Positions 46,154 to 54,063 of a stretch of DNA of 64,000 nt are shown piece after piece; positions within the stretch are counted from its first letter, which is position 1; each line of letters opens with the position of its first letter. The notes below the pieces were generated by a model. The model made no database searches. It saw only the letters and a program-made list of their open reading frames with translations, and was not told where the DNA came from. Position numbers and translations under genes: made by a program. Source of the stretch: Paenibacillus sp. FSL K6-1330 (GTDB taxonomy: Bacteria > Bacillota > Bacilli > Paenibacillales > Paenibacillaceae); contig NZ_CP150269.1 of the NCBI RefSeq assembly GCF_037976825.1, positions 455,001 through 519,000 of the forward strand, read 5' to 3'.

Positions 46154-47053
46154 ATGTTATTGGATCAAATCTATACCGAATACAAGCCGATGATGTTCGG
46201 CCTGGCCTATCGGATGCTGGGGAGTGTGGCGGATGCGGAGGACATTGTGCAGGATGTTTTTTCCCAATTCGTGCAGATGGATCGGGGAGAAGTACTGAAC
46301 GAGAAGGCATATTTGGCCAAAATGACAACGAATCGCTGCATCAACCTGTTGAAATCGTCCAGACGCCAGCGCGAAACGTATACCGGTCCCTGGCTCCCGG
46401 AGCCGATGCCGGACTATGACATGCTGACGCGGTCCGATCCTGCGGAGCGCCGTGAAACGATAGGTTATGCCTATCTGGTGCTGCTTCAACGGTTAACGCC
46501 ACTGGAACGTGCCATTTATATCGCCAAGGATACGCTGGGGCTTGAATATCAGGTTATAGCGGAGATGCTTGGAAAGACGGAGATCAGCTGCCGCAAGACC
46601 TTCAGTCGTGCCAAGCGGAAAATGGATCATCATTCGGAGAGGTCAATAGGAGAAAACGCCCGGACGGAAACACAGGAACGCTTCGTTGAAGCATTCCTGC
46701 GGGCGTCCGATATGGGGAATTTCAAGCCGCTGCTGTCATTTCTGAAGGAAGAGGTTACGCTACTATCGGATGGGGGCGGCAAAGCGAGGGCAGCCATCAA
46801 TCCGATATTAGGCGTAGAAAGGGTACGTGCTTTCTTTGAGGGGTTATCTGCCAAAGGCTCGTTTCGGGAAGGGTTTGAACCTGTCACCGTAAACGGAGAG
46901 CCCGGCTTATTGCTAAAGCGGGACGGCCGGGTCTCCATGGTGCTGACGGTAGAGTGGGAACCCGACTTATCCCGCATCCGTCAGATTTTTCTTGTGGTGA
47001 ATCCGGATAAATTGCAGCTATTTAATCAAAACAGCCCGGGAACAGACCTGTAG
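46154..47053 (+). CDS. ECF41 family sigma factor with SnoaL-like C-terminal domain (SigJ-like)
   Basis: 299 residues: sigma region 2 (about 10-75; AYRMLGSVADAEDIVQDVFSQF), region 4 (about 110-165; RLTPLERAIYIAKDTLG...IAEMLGKTEISCRKTFSRAKRKM), then a roughly 115-residue SnoaL-like C-terminal domain that in ECF41 replaces a separate anti-sigma and tunes activity. ATG 46154 follows AGAAGGTG and lies downstream of an ECF41-type promoter, which rules out the longer frame from 45983. It converges on and overlaps by 32 nt a carboxymuconolactone-decarboxylase gene, the usual ECF41 target class. Confidence 0.9.
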   Translation: MLLDQIYTEYKPMMFGLAYRMLGSVADAEDIVQDVFSQFVQMDRGEVLNEKAYLAKMTTNRCINLLKSSRRQRETYTGPWLPEPMPDYDMLTRSDPAERRETIGYAYLVLLQRLTPLERAIYIAKDTLGLEYQVIAEMLGKTEISCRKTFSRAKRKMDHHSERSIGENARTETQERFVEAFLRASDMGNFKPLLSFLKEEVTLLSDGGGKARAAINPILGVERVRAFFEGLSAKGSFREGFEPVTVNGEPGLLLKRDGRVSMVLTVEWEPDLSRIRQIFLVVNPDKLQLFNQNSPGTDL

Positions 47054-47468
47054 CGACACCGATCCGGTTCCAGGCATTAATCGTTGTGATCGCCATGATC
47101 AGATCGACGAATTGCTTCTCGTCAAAATGCTTGCGCACGCGTTCGTACACCTCTGTAGGAACACCGGCCTCGGATAGCTTAGTCACGCACTCCGTCAATT
47201 CGATGACGGCCCGTTCCTCGTCCGAATAAATCGGGACTTCCCGCCACATCGGCAGAAGGAGGAGGCGGTCCACGCTTTCGCCCATGGAGAGCAGATCCTT
47301 GGAATGCATATCCACGCAGAAGGAGCAGCCGTTGATCTGGGATGCCCGGAGCTTAATGATCTCGTACAGCTTGTGATCGAGGCCGCTTTTTTGGGCGGCT
47401 TGCTCCAGGGCAAGCAGGGTTTTGAAAGCTTCGGGATTGGCCGATCGGTAATTCATTCGCAGTTCCAT
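47022..47468 (-). CDS. Carboxymuconolactone decarboxylase/AhpD-like protein
   Basis: 148 residues with the AhpD-type redox motif GCSFCVDMHS (C-x2-C-x3-H) in the helical CMD fold. Members act as peroxide- or thiol-dependent reductases or of unknown role. ATG 47468 follows AAAAAGGGGA. Its promoter matches the ECF41 consensus, so it is controlled by the convergent sigma factor whose 3' end it overlaps by 32 nt, an arrangement in which transcription of each could interfere with the other. Confidence 0.88.
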   Translation of the reverse strand: MELRMNYRSANPEAFKTLLALEQAAQKSGLDHKLYEIIKLRASQINGCSFCVDMHSKDLLSMGESVDRLLLLPMWREVPIYSDEERAVIELTECVTKLSEAGVPTEVYERVRKHFDEKQFVDLIMAITTINAWNRIGVATGLFPGCFD

Positions 47469-47510
47469 ATTCAGTTCCCCTTTTTGGTATGATTTTTGAT
47501 GTTCACCCAT

Positions 47511-47539
47511 ATGACAGTTGGCCGTGCAGAATTGTGACA
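47511..47539 (-). promoter_or_regulatory. ECF41-type promoter of the decarboxylase gene
   Basis: On the minus strand TGTCACA (47539-47533), 16-nt spacer, TGTCAT (47516-47511). It is the same pattern as upstream of the sigma gene, 43 nt from the start codon. Confidence 0.78.
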
Positions 47540-47601
47540 TGTCCCAACGGAAAAAAGAAAGAAACCCTTCAAAGGTGGAGAACGAAAGACCGAAAAAGAT
47601 G

Positions 47602-47623
47602 GGCGCTTCTTGGCAGAAGCGCC
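47602..47623 (-). terminator. Terminator downstream of the GH3 gene
   Basis: GGCGCTTC pairs with GAAGCGCC; on the minus strand ATCTTTTT follows. A longer outer pairing, AAAGAAACCCT (about 47558) with AGGGTTTCTTT (about 47651), encloses it. Confidence 0.6.
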
Positions 47624-47750
47624 GTTCCGGGCAGCATTCATGTTCATCCAGAGGGTTTCTTTGTCATTTATAACGTTTTATATGTTATTTTCCGGCCCTA
47701 AGCGGAATGCGTAATACATCGTCACGCTTATAGAGGGTTATCGTTTTGGC

Positions 47751-50555
47751 TTAAGCTATACGGAACCAGCTGATTTGCACTTCACCTTTTATGATGAGGA
47801 ATACGTTAGCCCGTCCTGTTAATCCCGTCAGTTTGGCCTGGACTGTCGTCCAGGCTTGGCGTCCTCCGGTCGGCAGAACCTTGCAGCTTCCGGCTGCAGG
47901 GCCATCCGGGCTGCCGGTCGTAATGAGGATATCGCCGCCCTTGATATGTCCGCTCACCCTGGCTTCGAACGTTACCGAAGCGTCGCCGAGAGCTACGTCA
48001 TGGAAAGCGATCCATCCCGTCTCGTCGGTTAAACGAATGCTTTCGCCGCCTTCACGGCATTCATCCAGGAAGACACCCTGGTAGTCGTCATAATTCACCG
48101 CTCGAACAGGCTCTCGCAGAGTGCGTGGAGGGATCGTCTCACCTTCGACTTGAAGGACTGCGGTTTCCGGCAATTGGCTGGAGGACGGTCCAGCCATGAG
48201 CGTGTAAGTCCCCTTTTCAACGCAGTAGCGATCCCGGGTGACATCCCAGAACGCCAGATCCTCCGCTTTGAGCTCAAAGCTTACCGTTTTCGAAGCTCCC
48301 GGGGCCAGATGGATGCGATGGAAGCCTTTCAACGTTTTGGAAGGGCGAATGATGCGGGAGGAATCAGCCTTCACATACAGCTGAACCACCTCATCTCCGG
48401 CCAACGTGCCCTCATTCCTGACGGTAACGTTGACAGTTACGCTACCATCGGTGGTAATTTCCGACTGGCTTAGCGACAGACCGCTGTAATGGAAGCGGGA
48501 ATAGCCGAGACCATGACCGAACGGATACAGCACATCCCCGTTGAAATATTGATAGGTCCGTTTCCCTTTGATAATGTCGTAATCCATGAGGTCTGGAAGC
48601 TGTTCGATTGACTTATACCACGTCATATTTAAGCGACCGCCCGGATTGAAATCTCCGTACAGAACGTCGGCAACCGCATGACCCAGCTCCTGTCCGGCAT
48701 GAGACGTAAAGAGGATGGATGGCACATGCTCCTGTTCCCAGTTCACGGCGAACGGATATCCGCCTACGATGACAACCACCGTATTGGGATTGGCTTCATA
48801 GATCCCCTGAATTAAGGCTTGCTGGGCAGGCGGGAGGGTGATGTCGGGACGGTCGATCGTTTCCTTGCCGTTAATGAACGGACTGTTTCCCACGAAGACT
48901 ATGGCGGTTTCAGCCGATGCTGCTGCCGCGACGGCTTCAGCGATGCCGTCCTGAACCGTCTCGATGGCCATTGGCGTTCCCGCATCTTCGCTGCTGCCTA
49001 CCACAAGCCGTCCGTGCTCATCCAGTAGGATCGGTTTGCCCTCCCAATTGTTCATTACAAAGCTTCCATCTGGTAACACCTCGAAGCTGAAAGTCTCTTT
49101 AACGAACCAGCCGCGAGCCTCGTCGGCCGTTGCTTGCAGTCCCGTCTCGGTTTCAGTTACGAATTTGCCGCTGCTGGCGAGCCGAAGCGTCACGGAGCCC
49201 CACCCCCAGTCGTTCCGCTCGAACACCGCCGCTCCGGAGGGCTCAGCTGTGCTTGCAAACAGCCCGCCATTCTCTTCCGAAGATAAGGCGATATATTTGC
49301 CGCTAACAGCAGAACGAAGACGTACCTGGTCTAATCCCGTATGAAAATGGACGCTGCGTTCCCCCATTTTCTCCTGCACGCCCTGAAGCGGCGTTATTCG
49401 GTATGGAGGCGTACCGCTGTACCAATCCGTAAATGCTTCGTTAGCCAGGGGACCGATGACAGCAGCGGACTTCAACTGATCACGCTTAAGGGGCAGTAAT
49501 CCGTCGTTTTTCAGGAGGACGATCGATTCCCGGGCGGCTCGAAGAGATAATTCGGCATGCTCGGGCGCGCAGAGCTTCGACTCCGGCACATGGCTGTAAG
49601 GATTCCGTTCTTCCGGATCGAATTCCCCTAGACGGAAGCGGACGCGGAAAGTATTGCGCAGGGCATGATCCAGATCCTGCTCCTCAAGCAATCCTTGCTC
49701 TAATGCGTCGCGAAGAGCACGGAAGGAGATGTCCTGATCATCGGTAATGCTGTCGATACCGGCTTTAACGGAGCCGGCAACGGCCTCTGCATAGGAGGAT
49801 ACATATTGATGGTCCATGACAGTGCCCAGAACGTCACCCGCGTCCCCTACCACGAATCCGTCCATGCCCCATTCCTGTTTGACGATGTCGTTCACTTCAT
49901 GGTTCAGGTTGCACGGCGTGCCGTTGATGCCGTTATACGCGGTCATCATGGAACCGGCTTTCCCTTCCCGGAACGGTGCCTCGAAAGCCTTCAGATAATA
50001 CTCGCGTTTGTTTCTCGGATCGATGCTTACCGATGCGCTGCCGCGGTCAACTTCGTTGTTATTGCCGTAGAAGTGCTTCAGGGTAGCTACCGTTTTGTAG
50101 TAGAAGGGATGGTCTCCCTGCATGCCCTTCACAAGCCCGGTGGAGAGTTCCCCGGTCAGGTGCGGGTCTTCCCCGTAGGCTTCTTCCGTGCGTCCCCAGC
50201 GAGGGTCGCGTTCCAGATCCACCGTGGGTGCCCAGATGGTCAGTCCGTTGATGGCGCGGTCGCGCTGGTAATAGACGCGGGCTTCGTCCGCAATGACCGA
50301 TCCGATCTCCCGCATCAGCTCGGGATTCCAGGTACACGCAAGCCCGGTATTTTGCGGAAATACGGTCGCTTCGCCAAGCCATGCCACGCCGTGAGCACCT
50401 TCGGTGCCATGCTTATATTTTTGCACGCCGAGGCGGGGGATTTCCGCCTGGTATTGGCACATTAATTCGATTTTTTCGTCCAAGGTCAATCGGGATACAA
50501 GATCATTAACCCGTTCTTCCAGCGGAAGATCCGGATTCTGGAATGGATATTTCAT
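47751..50555 (-). CDS. GH3 beta-glycosidase with inserted beta-trefoil-like and C-terminal CBM6-like domains
   Basis: 934 residues without a signal peptide. GH3 barrel (about 1-330) with KHGTEGAHGVA, DPRWGRTEEAYGEDP and the nucleophile loop GFVVGDAGDV (about Asp238); a segment at about 408-530 looks like a fascin-type beta-trefoil (VRLRSAVSGKYIALSS, LRLASSGKFVTET); then the GH3 C-terminal sandwich (AIVFVGNSPFINGKETIDRP), an Fn3-like domain and a C-terminal CBM6-like domain (about 800-934). It should remove beta-linked glucose, xylose or related sugars in the cytosol. ATG 50555 lies 9 nt after GAGGTT. A cre site 34 nt upstream suggests CcpA repression. Confidence 0.88.
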   Translation of the reverse strand: MKYPFQNPDLPLEERVNDLVSRLTLDEKIELMCQYQAEIPRLGVQKYKHGTEGAHGVAWLGEATVFPQNTGLACTWNPELMREIGSVIADEARVYYQRDRAINGLTIWAPTVDLERDPRWGRTEEAYGEDPHLTGELSTGLVKGMQGDHPFYYKTVATLKHFYGNNNEVDRGSASVSIDPRNKREYYLKAFEAPFREGKAGSMMTAYNGINGTPCNLNHEVNDIVKQEWGMDGFVVGDAGDVLGTVMDHQYVSSYAEAVAGSVKAGIDSITDDQDISFRALRDALEQGLLEEQDLDHALRNTFRVRFRLGEFDPEERNPYSHVPESKLCAPEHAELSLRAARESIVLLKNDGLLPLKRDQLKSAAVIGPLANEAFTDWYSGTPPYRITPLQGVQEKMGERSVHFHTGLDQVRLRSAVSGKYIALSSEENGGLFASTAEPSGAAVFERNDWGWGSVTLRLASSGKFVTETETGLQATADEARGWFVKETFSFEVLPDGSFVMNNWEGKPILLDEHGRLVVGSSEDAGTPMAIETVQDGIAEAVAAAASAETAIVFVGNSPFINGKETIDRPDITLPPAQQALIQGIYEANPNTVVVIVGGYPFAVNWEQEHVPSILFTSHAGQELGHAVADVLYGDFNPGGRLNMTWYKSIEQLPDLMDYDIIKGKRTYQYFNGDVLYPFGHGLGYSRFHYSGLSLSQSEITTDGSVTVNVTVRNEGTLAGDEVVQLYVKADSSRIIRPSKTLKGFHRIHLAPGASKTVSFELKAEDLAFWDVTRDRYCVEKGTYTLMAGPSSSQLPETAVLQVEGETIPPRTLREPVRAVNYDDYQGVFLDECREGGESIRLTDETGWIAFHDVALGDASVTFEARVSGHIKGGDILITTGSPDGPAAGSCKVLPTGGRQAWTTVQAKLTGLTGRANVFLIIKGEVQISWFRIA

Positions 50556-50588
50556 GGAGCAAAACCTCATTTCTATGCATAGTTGGAA

Positions 50589-50602
50589 TGGAAACGCTCT
50601 CA
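50589..50602. promoter_or_regulatory. CcpA (cre) site upstream of the GH3 gene
   Basis: TGGAAACGCTCTCA, one mismatch from the cre consensus TGWAANCGNTNWCA, between the GH3 start and its promoter region. Confidence 0.55.
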
Positions 50603-50622
50603 GTTATACATGTGATAAGTTC

Positions 50623-51027
50623 ATGCTTCTCTTAAGCCAGTTAGACCAATTCCATCATAGCGTGCAAAGCGGAGCCGTAATACACCGAGAATTAGTGCAG
50701 TTTTCATGTGGGAATTTCGAATTCGAAGACCAAAATGAAGAGCTTAATCAATTGATGAACATTTTTGACTCCGTTTCGTATACGAGGTCGCCGAGATCGT
50801 TTTTCAGCAAAAACATAAGAAATGATGGGGGGCCAACGTTTGCATTCATTATTTTTTACCGTGATCGTGACGGAGAAATAGATGATTATTTTTTGGATAT
50901 CAATCAAAAAGGTTATGTTCTAAGGGGAGGGAAGAAAATATATAAAATGGTTGATCGGGAAGAGGAGGTCTTTGATCAGCTTTCCAGATGGCTGTTTGAA
51001 AGAGCTGTTAGAATGCCAGCAACTTAA
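50623..51027 (+). CDS. Hypothetical protein
   Basis: 134 residues if it starts at ATG 50623; the frame continues upstream across the GH3 promoter and start, with another ATG at 50575, so the start is unsure and neither has a strong ribosome site. The body looks like a real soluble protein (FAFIIFYRDRDGEIDDYFLDI, GYVLRGGKKIYKMVDREEEVF) but matches no family I know. It lies on the opposite strand from its neighbours and a hairpin follows it. Confidence 0.5.
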   Translation: MLLLSQLDQFHHSVQSGAVIHRELVQFSCGNFEFEDQNEELNQLMNIFDSVSYTRSPRSFFSKNIRNDGGPTFAFIIFYRDRDGEIDDYFLDINQKGYVLRGGKKIYKMVDREEEVFDQLSRWLFERAVRMPAT

Positions 51028-51068
51028 AAGCTGAAAGAAATGAACACGGAATAGAACGAAGGATTTAT

Positions 51069-51125
51069 GAAACCTCTCCGATGAAAGGGATGCTTAGGCG
51101 CCTCCGTTTCTTCGTGAGAGGTTTC
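51069..51125. terminator. Terminator between hypothetical gene and fnr
   Basis: GAAACCTCTC pairs with GAGAGGTTTC across a 37-nt loop; T-rich exit on the plus strand. It probably serves both convergent genes. Confidence 0.55.
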
Positions 51126-51141
51126 TGTTTTCTTTCGTCCG

Positions 51142-51891
51142 CTACATTCGGCAAATCTCTTTGGGGCAGTCCTCGCAGTGGCAAATATTCCGCAAATAGT
51201 CGGGATCATTCAGAACGATGCGTCCCCGTTCGGTAGAAATCACGCCTTGATCCTTAAGCTCGTTCAATATCCGGTTAACGCTTTCACGGGTGGAGCCAAT
51301 CATCTCCGCCATTTCCAAATTCGTAATCCGCTTGCCAATGATAGATCGTCCATCCTTGATTGTCCCACTCGTGCCGTACATATTGTACAGTCGCAGCAGC
51401 AGTGAGCATAGAGCCCCGGATTTACCATGGAGCAGCAGGTCGCGTAATTTGCTCTGCGCGGTGCGCTGCATGAGTGCCATCCAGCCCATATATTCCACGG
51501 CAAAGTCCCCGTTAGTGCGGATGACTTTATCCAGTTCGGCCTGCGGCACAATTCCGACCTCACTATCCTCCAAGGCTTTGGCTTCGAATTGATGAACGGC
51601 TCGTCCGAACGGATCGGGTTCACCGAACAGATCGCCGGGGATGTGAAGCGATAAGGTGGCCGACAATCCGTCTTCCAGCAGCTTGGATACCTTCAAGCTT
51701 CCACGGTTTACAAAGTACAGCCGATCCGCAGGATCATTCTCCTGGTATAGATAATCGCCGGCAAACAAACGGACAGGCTCAGCCATCTCCCGGATCAGAG
51801 CGAGATGCGGTTGTGAATAGACAGAGGAAGTACCCGCTGGAAACAACCCTCCATACCATGTTTCGGACCTTGCAGCTCGATTCTGTTTCAT
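51142..51891 (-). CDS. fnr: Fnr-type Crp/Fnr regulator with C-terminal Fe-S cysteine motif
   Basis: 249 residues: cyclic-nucleotide-binding-like sensor domain (about 25-140) and a Crp helix-turn-helix (about 185-235; NLEMAEMIGSTRESVNRILNEL). The last residues carry Cys237, Cys239, Cys242 and Cys247, so that CEDCPKEIC gives C-x2-C-x4-C. B. subtilis Fnr holds its [4Fe-4S] cluster with the same C-terminal pattern, so this is probably an oxygen- or NO-sensitive activator of anaerobic genes. ATG 51891 lies 9 nt after AAGGAG. It follows the FMN transferase gene by 22 nt in one operon. Fnr boxes occur in this cluster. Reading frame and motif are seen; oxygen sensing is inferred. Confidence 0.88.
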   Translation of the reverse strand: MKQNRAARSETWYGGLFPAGTSSVYSQPHLALIREMAEPVRLFAGDYLYQENDPADRLYFVNRGSLKVSKLLEDGLSATLSLHIPGDLFGEPDPFGRAVHQFEAKALEDSEVGIVPQAELDKVIRTNGDFAVEYMGWMALMQRTAQSKLRDLLLHGKSGALCSLLLRLYNMYGTSGTIKDGRSIIGKRITNLEMAEMIGSTRESVNRILNELKDQGVISTERGRIVLNDPDYLRNICHCEDCPKEICRM

Positions 51892-51913
51892 ACGATCTTC
51901 TCCTTCCATAAGT

Positions 51914-52978
51914 TTATTCGGCAAGCTGATAATCGTCATTGGTCAGCTTAAATGCATGGGTCAGACCTGAGGTGAGATAGATTTGATGATCGGTGGTGAC
52001 AAAAATGGCTTCGGCATCGTCGCGGCTCTCGACGAACTGCCGTCCTTCCGTTAGTCCAAGCGAGAAGACGGAAGTTGACATGGCGTCGGCGTCCATGGAC
52101 GTGTCGGTCACAATCGTTACGCTGAGCAGGTCATTATCGACCGGATAACCGGTGAAGGGGCTCAGAATATGGTGATACACCTTCCCTTCTGCTTCGAAGA
52201 AGCGCTCGTACACGCCGGAGGTTACGATTGTCTTATTGACGACCTTCAGTGTTCCCAGATGCTGCCCGCGCTTTTCTCCGGGATCCTGGATGCCGATATT
52301 CCACGGTGAACCGTTCGGTTTCGAGCCCATGGCAAGGATATTGCCCCCAAGATCGATGATGGCCGAATGAAAATCCTGCTGCTGCAAATAATCCGCGATG
52401 ACGTCCGCTGCATATCCTTTGGCGATGGCCCCCAGATCCAGCGACATTCCTTCTTTCTTCAGCAGAATGGCATGGGATGCAGGATTCAAAATGACATCCT
52501 TGTAATTCATTCGCTTCATGGCAGCATCCAGCTCATCCTCTTCCGGCACAGCGGGGTGTTCACCGCCAATGCCCCAGAGGTCTACAAGCGGGCCTACGGT
52601 CGGTTCGAAATGTCCGCCGGAAGCCGCCGCATAATCGATGGCGGTTTGGACAACCTTGAAGGTTTCCTCGGATACGCTCACTTCGGACTTGCCCGCCGCT
52701 TGATTGACCCGATCAATCTCGCTGTCCGCCAGCTGCCGGTTCATGCGTTGGTCGATCCGATCCAGCAGTGCGCCTACCTCATCGAAATGCTGGGACGTCA
52801 TCCGTTCATCGTAAACGCGGAGACTTACAATGGTATCGAATATAAAGTAACGTTCGGTTGCCGGTTCGTTGCTGGCGGCTACCTTCTGATCTGCTGTGGT
52901 TGTGCAGCCAATCGATCCCGTCATCAACAGGGTGAGCATGATCAACAGGCTGCTGTAGGAAAGAAGCTTCCTATACAT
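51914..52978 (-). CDS. apbE: ApbE-family FAD:protein FMN transferase, lipoprotein (FmnB)
   Basis: 354 residues. The lipoprotein signal ends in SIGC with Cys25. The ApbE body shows GHFEPTVGPLVDLWGIG, SLDLGAIAKGYAAD, IIDLGGNI, the metal-site SPFTGYPV and TDTSMDADAMSTSVFSLG. Such enzymes move FMN from FAD onto a Thr or Ser of target proteins outside the cell with Mg2+. Its likely substrate is the lipoprotein PplA, encoded 8.5 kb away, which has two acceptor motifs. Start ATG 52978 follows GAGGAGG. It leads an operon with fnr and is divergent from eetA over a region holding an Fnr box. In Listeria the equivalent FmnB serves extracellular electron transfer. Confidence 0.92.
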   Translation of the reverse strand: MYRKLLSYSSLLIMLTLLMTGSIGCTTTADQKVAASNEPATERYFIFDTIVSLRVYDERMTSQHFDEVGALLDRIDQRMNRQLADSEIDRVNQAAGKSEVSVSEETFKVVQTAIDYAAASGGHFEPTVGPLVDLWGIGGEHPAVPEEDELDAAMKRMNYKDVILNPASHAILLKKEGMSLDLGAIAKGYAADVIADYLQQQDFHSAIIDLGGNILAMGSKPNGSPWNIGIQDPGEKRGQHLGTLKVVNKTIVTSGVYERFFEAEGKVYHHILSPFTGYPVDNDLLSVTIVTDTSMDADAMSTSVFSLGLTEGRQFVESRDDAEAIFVTTDHQIYLTSGLTHAFKLTNDDYQLAE

Positions 52979-53062
52979 GACAGTGCCTCCTCTTTTCAGT
53001 TCTGGTGCTGTTCTCAATCGAGTTCCGATGATCTCAGCGTATCAGACCATTCCCTTGCTGAA

Positions 53063-53078
53063 TGTGAGAAAAATCATT
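53063..53078. promoter_or_regulatory. Fnr box between fmnB and eetA
   Basis: TGTGA-GAAAAA-TCATT, three of five right-arm bases matching TGTGA-N6-TCACA. With a -10 GATAAT at 53100-53105 the predicted start is 53112 and the box centre lies at -41.5, the class II activation position. On the other side a -10 TGATAC (53044-53039) puts the same box near -38.5. Confidence 0.6.
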
Positions 53079-53137
53079 TCTGGCACTTGGTGCAGCCCTG
53101 ATAATGAAGATAAGCAAAGCGAAGTGGAGAGATGCTG

Positions 53138-53518
53138 ATGAAACGCGGAGATATTGGAATAGCGCTCGTGCTGATAGTGGTTGTCGCCTGGTTTGGAATA
53201 TCCAAGTTTATGGGAGAAGACGGAGCGGCGCAGGGAAACTATGCCATGATCGAGGTGAATGGAAAGCATTATGATACGGTGGCGCTTACGGAAGAGCCCC
53301 GAGATATAGAAATCCGGACAGAACGGGGATATAACCTCTTGAGGGTCTCCCGCGAGGGGATCGAGATGGTGGAGTCGGATTGTCCGGATCAGCTCTGCAT
53401 TGGGTTCGGTCACGTTCACGATGTTCATGGCACCATAGTATGTTTGCCCAATCGGGTGTTTGTAGAAGTGACTGGAGATCAAGTTGAAGGAAGTGAGCCG
53501 GATGCCGTTGTCTCCTGA
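53138..53518 (+). CDS. eetA: EetA: membrane-anchored NusG domain II protein
   Basis: 126 residues: one N-terminal transmembrane helix (about 6-24) and an outside NusG domain II-like fold with Cys82-PDQL-Cys87 and Cys102 (VCLPNRVFVEV). That Cys pattern is conserved in EetA proteins of flavin-based electron transfer loci. It is proposed to pass electrons from demethylmenaquinone to extracytoplasmic flavoproteins with EetB; the chemistry is not proven. ATG 53138 lies 6 nt after GGAGAG. It starts an operon eetA-eetB-ecfA-ecfA'-ecfT and reads away from fmnB. Confidence 0.88.
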   Translation: MKRGDIGIALVLIVVVAWFGISKFMGEDGAAQGNYAMIEVNGKHYDTVALTEEPRDIEIRTERGYNLLRVSREGIEMVESDCPDQLCIGFGHVHDVHGTIVCLPNRVFVEVTGDQVEGSEPDAVVS

Positions 53519-54047
53519 TCCCCATGCGCTCCGCAAGCTGGTCGTAATCGCCATCTGCGCTTCCTTATCGGTGGTGCTTGGCATTGTGGAAGCCCTGATT
53601 CCATTTGCGGTCACGATACCCGGTGCCAAGCTGGGACTTGGCAATATTTTGGTGCTGACCTGTCTAGTCTGCCTAGGGGGCAGAGATGCCCTGTGGCTTA
53701 TTGTTTTAAAGACATTGCTGACTGCCTTTATACTGGGAAGCTTTTCGACCTTTCTGTTCAGTATGTTCGGCGCGCTGGCGAGTTTTTTGGTGATGTATGT
53801 CATGCTTAGGCTCGGGGGCCATAATTTCAGTTTAACCGGCGTGAGCATCGCAGGTGGCATTGCTCATAATATTGGCCAATTAACGGCAGCTTCGCTGGTA
53901 TTGGGAACAACCAAAATTTATTATTACTTGCCATTTTTGCTCGGAGCGGGTGTCGTGACGGGGATCTTTGTGGGATGGGCTGCAAAACATCTGATCGAAT
54001 CCCTGCGACGTATCGATCCGTTTGGCATGTTTCACACGGAAAGTTAA
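53502..54047 (+). CDS. eetB: EetB: Gx transporter/heptaprenyl diphosphate synthase component I-like membrane protein
   Basis: 181 residues, five to six membrane helices; PGAKLGLGNILVLTCL and GGIAHNIGQLTAASLVLG are hallmark stretches. The family is distantly related to substrate-binding S components of ECF transporters. In Listeria EetB is required for extracellular electron transfer with EetA. ATG 53502 follows AAGGAAG; TTG 53484 is an alternative. It overlaps eetA by 17 nt and lies 16 nt before ecfA, so it may be the S component served by the adjoining EcfAA'T, a hypothesis from gene order. Confidence 0.88.
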   Translation: MPLSPDPHALRKLVVIAICASLSVVLGIVEALIPFAVTIPGAKLGLGNILVLTCLVCLGGRDALWLIVLKTLLTAFILGSFSTFLFSMFGALASFLVMYVMLRLGGHNFSLTGVSIAGGIAHNIGQLTAASLVLGTTKIYYYLPFLLGAGVVTGIFVGWAAKHLIESLRRIDPFGMFHTES

Positions 54048-54063
54048 GGAGGAGGCGTTAGGC

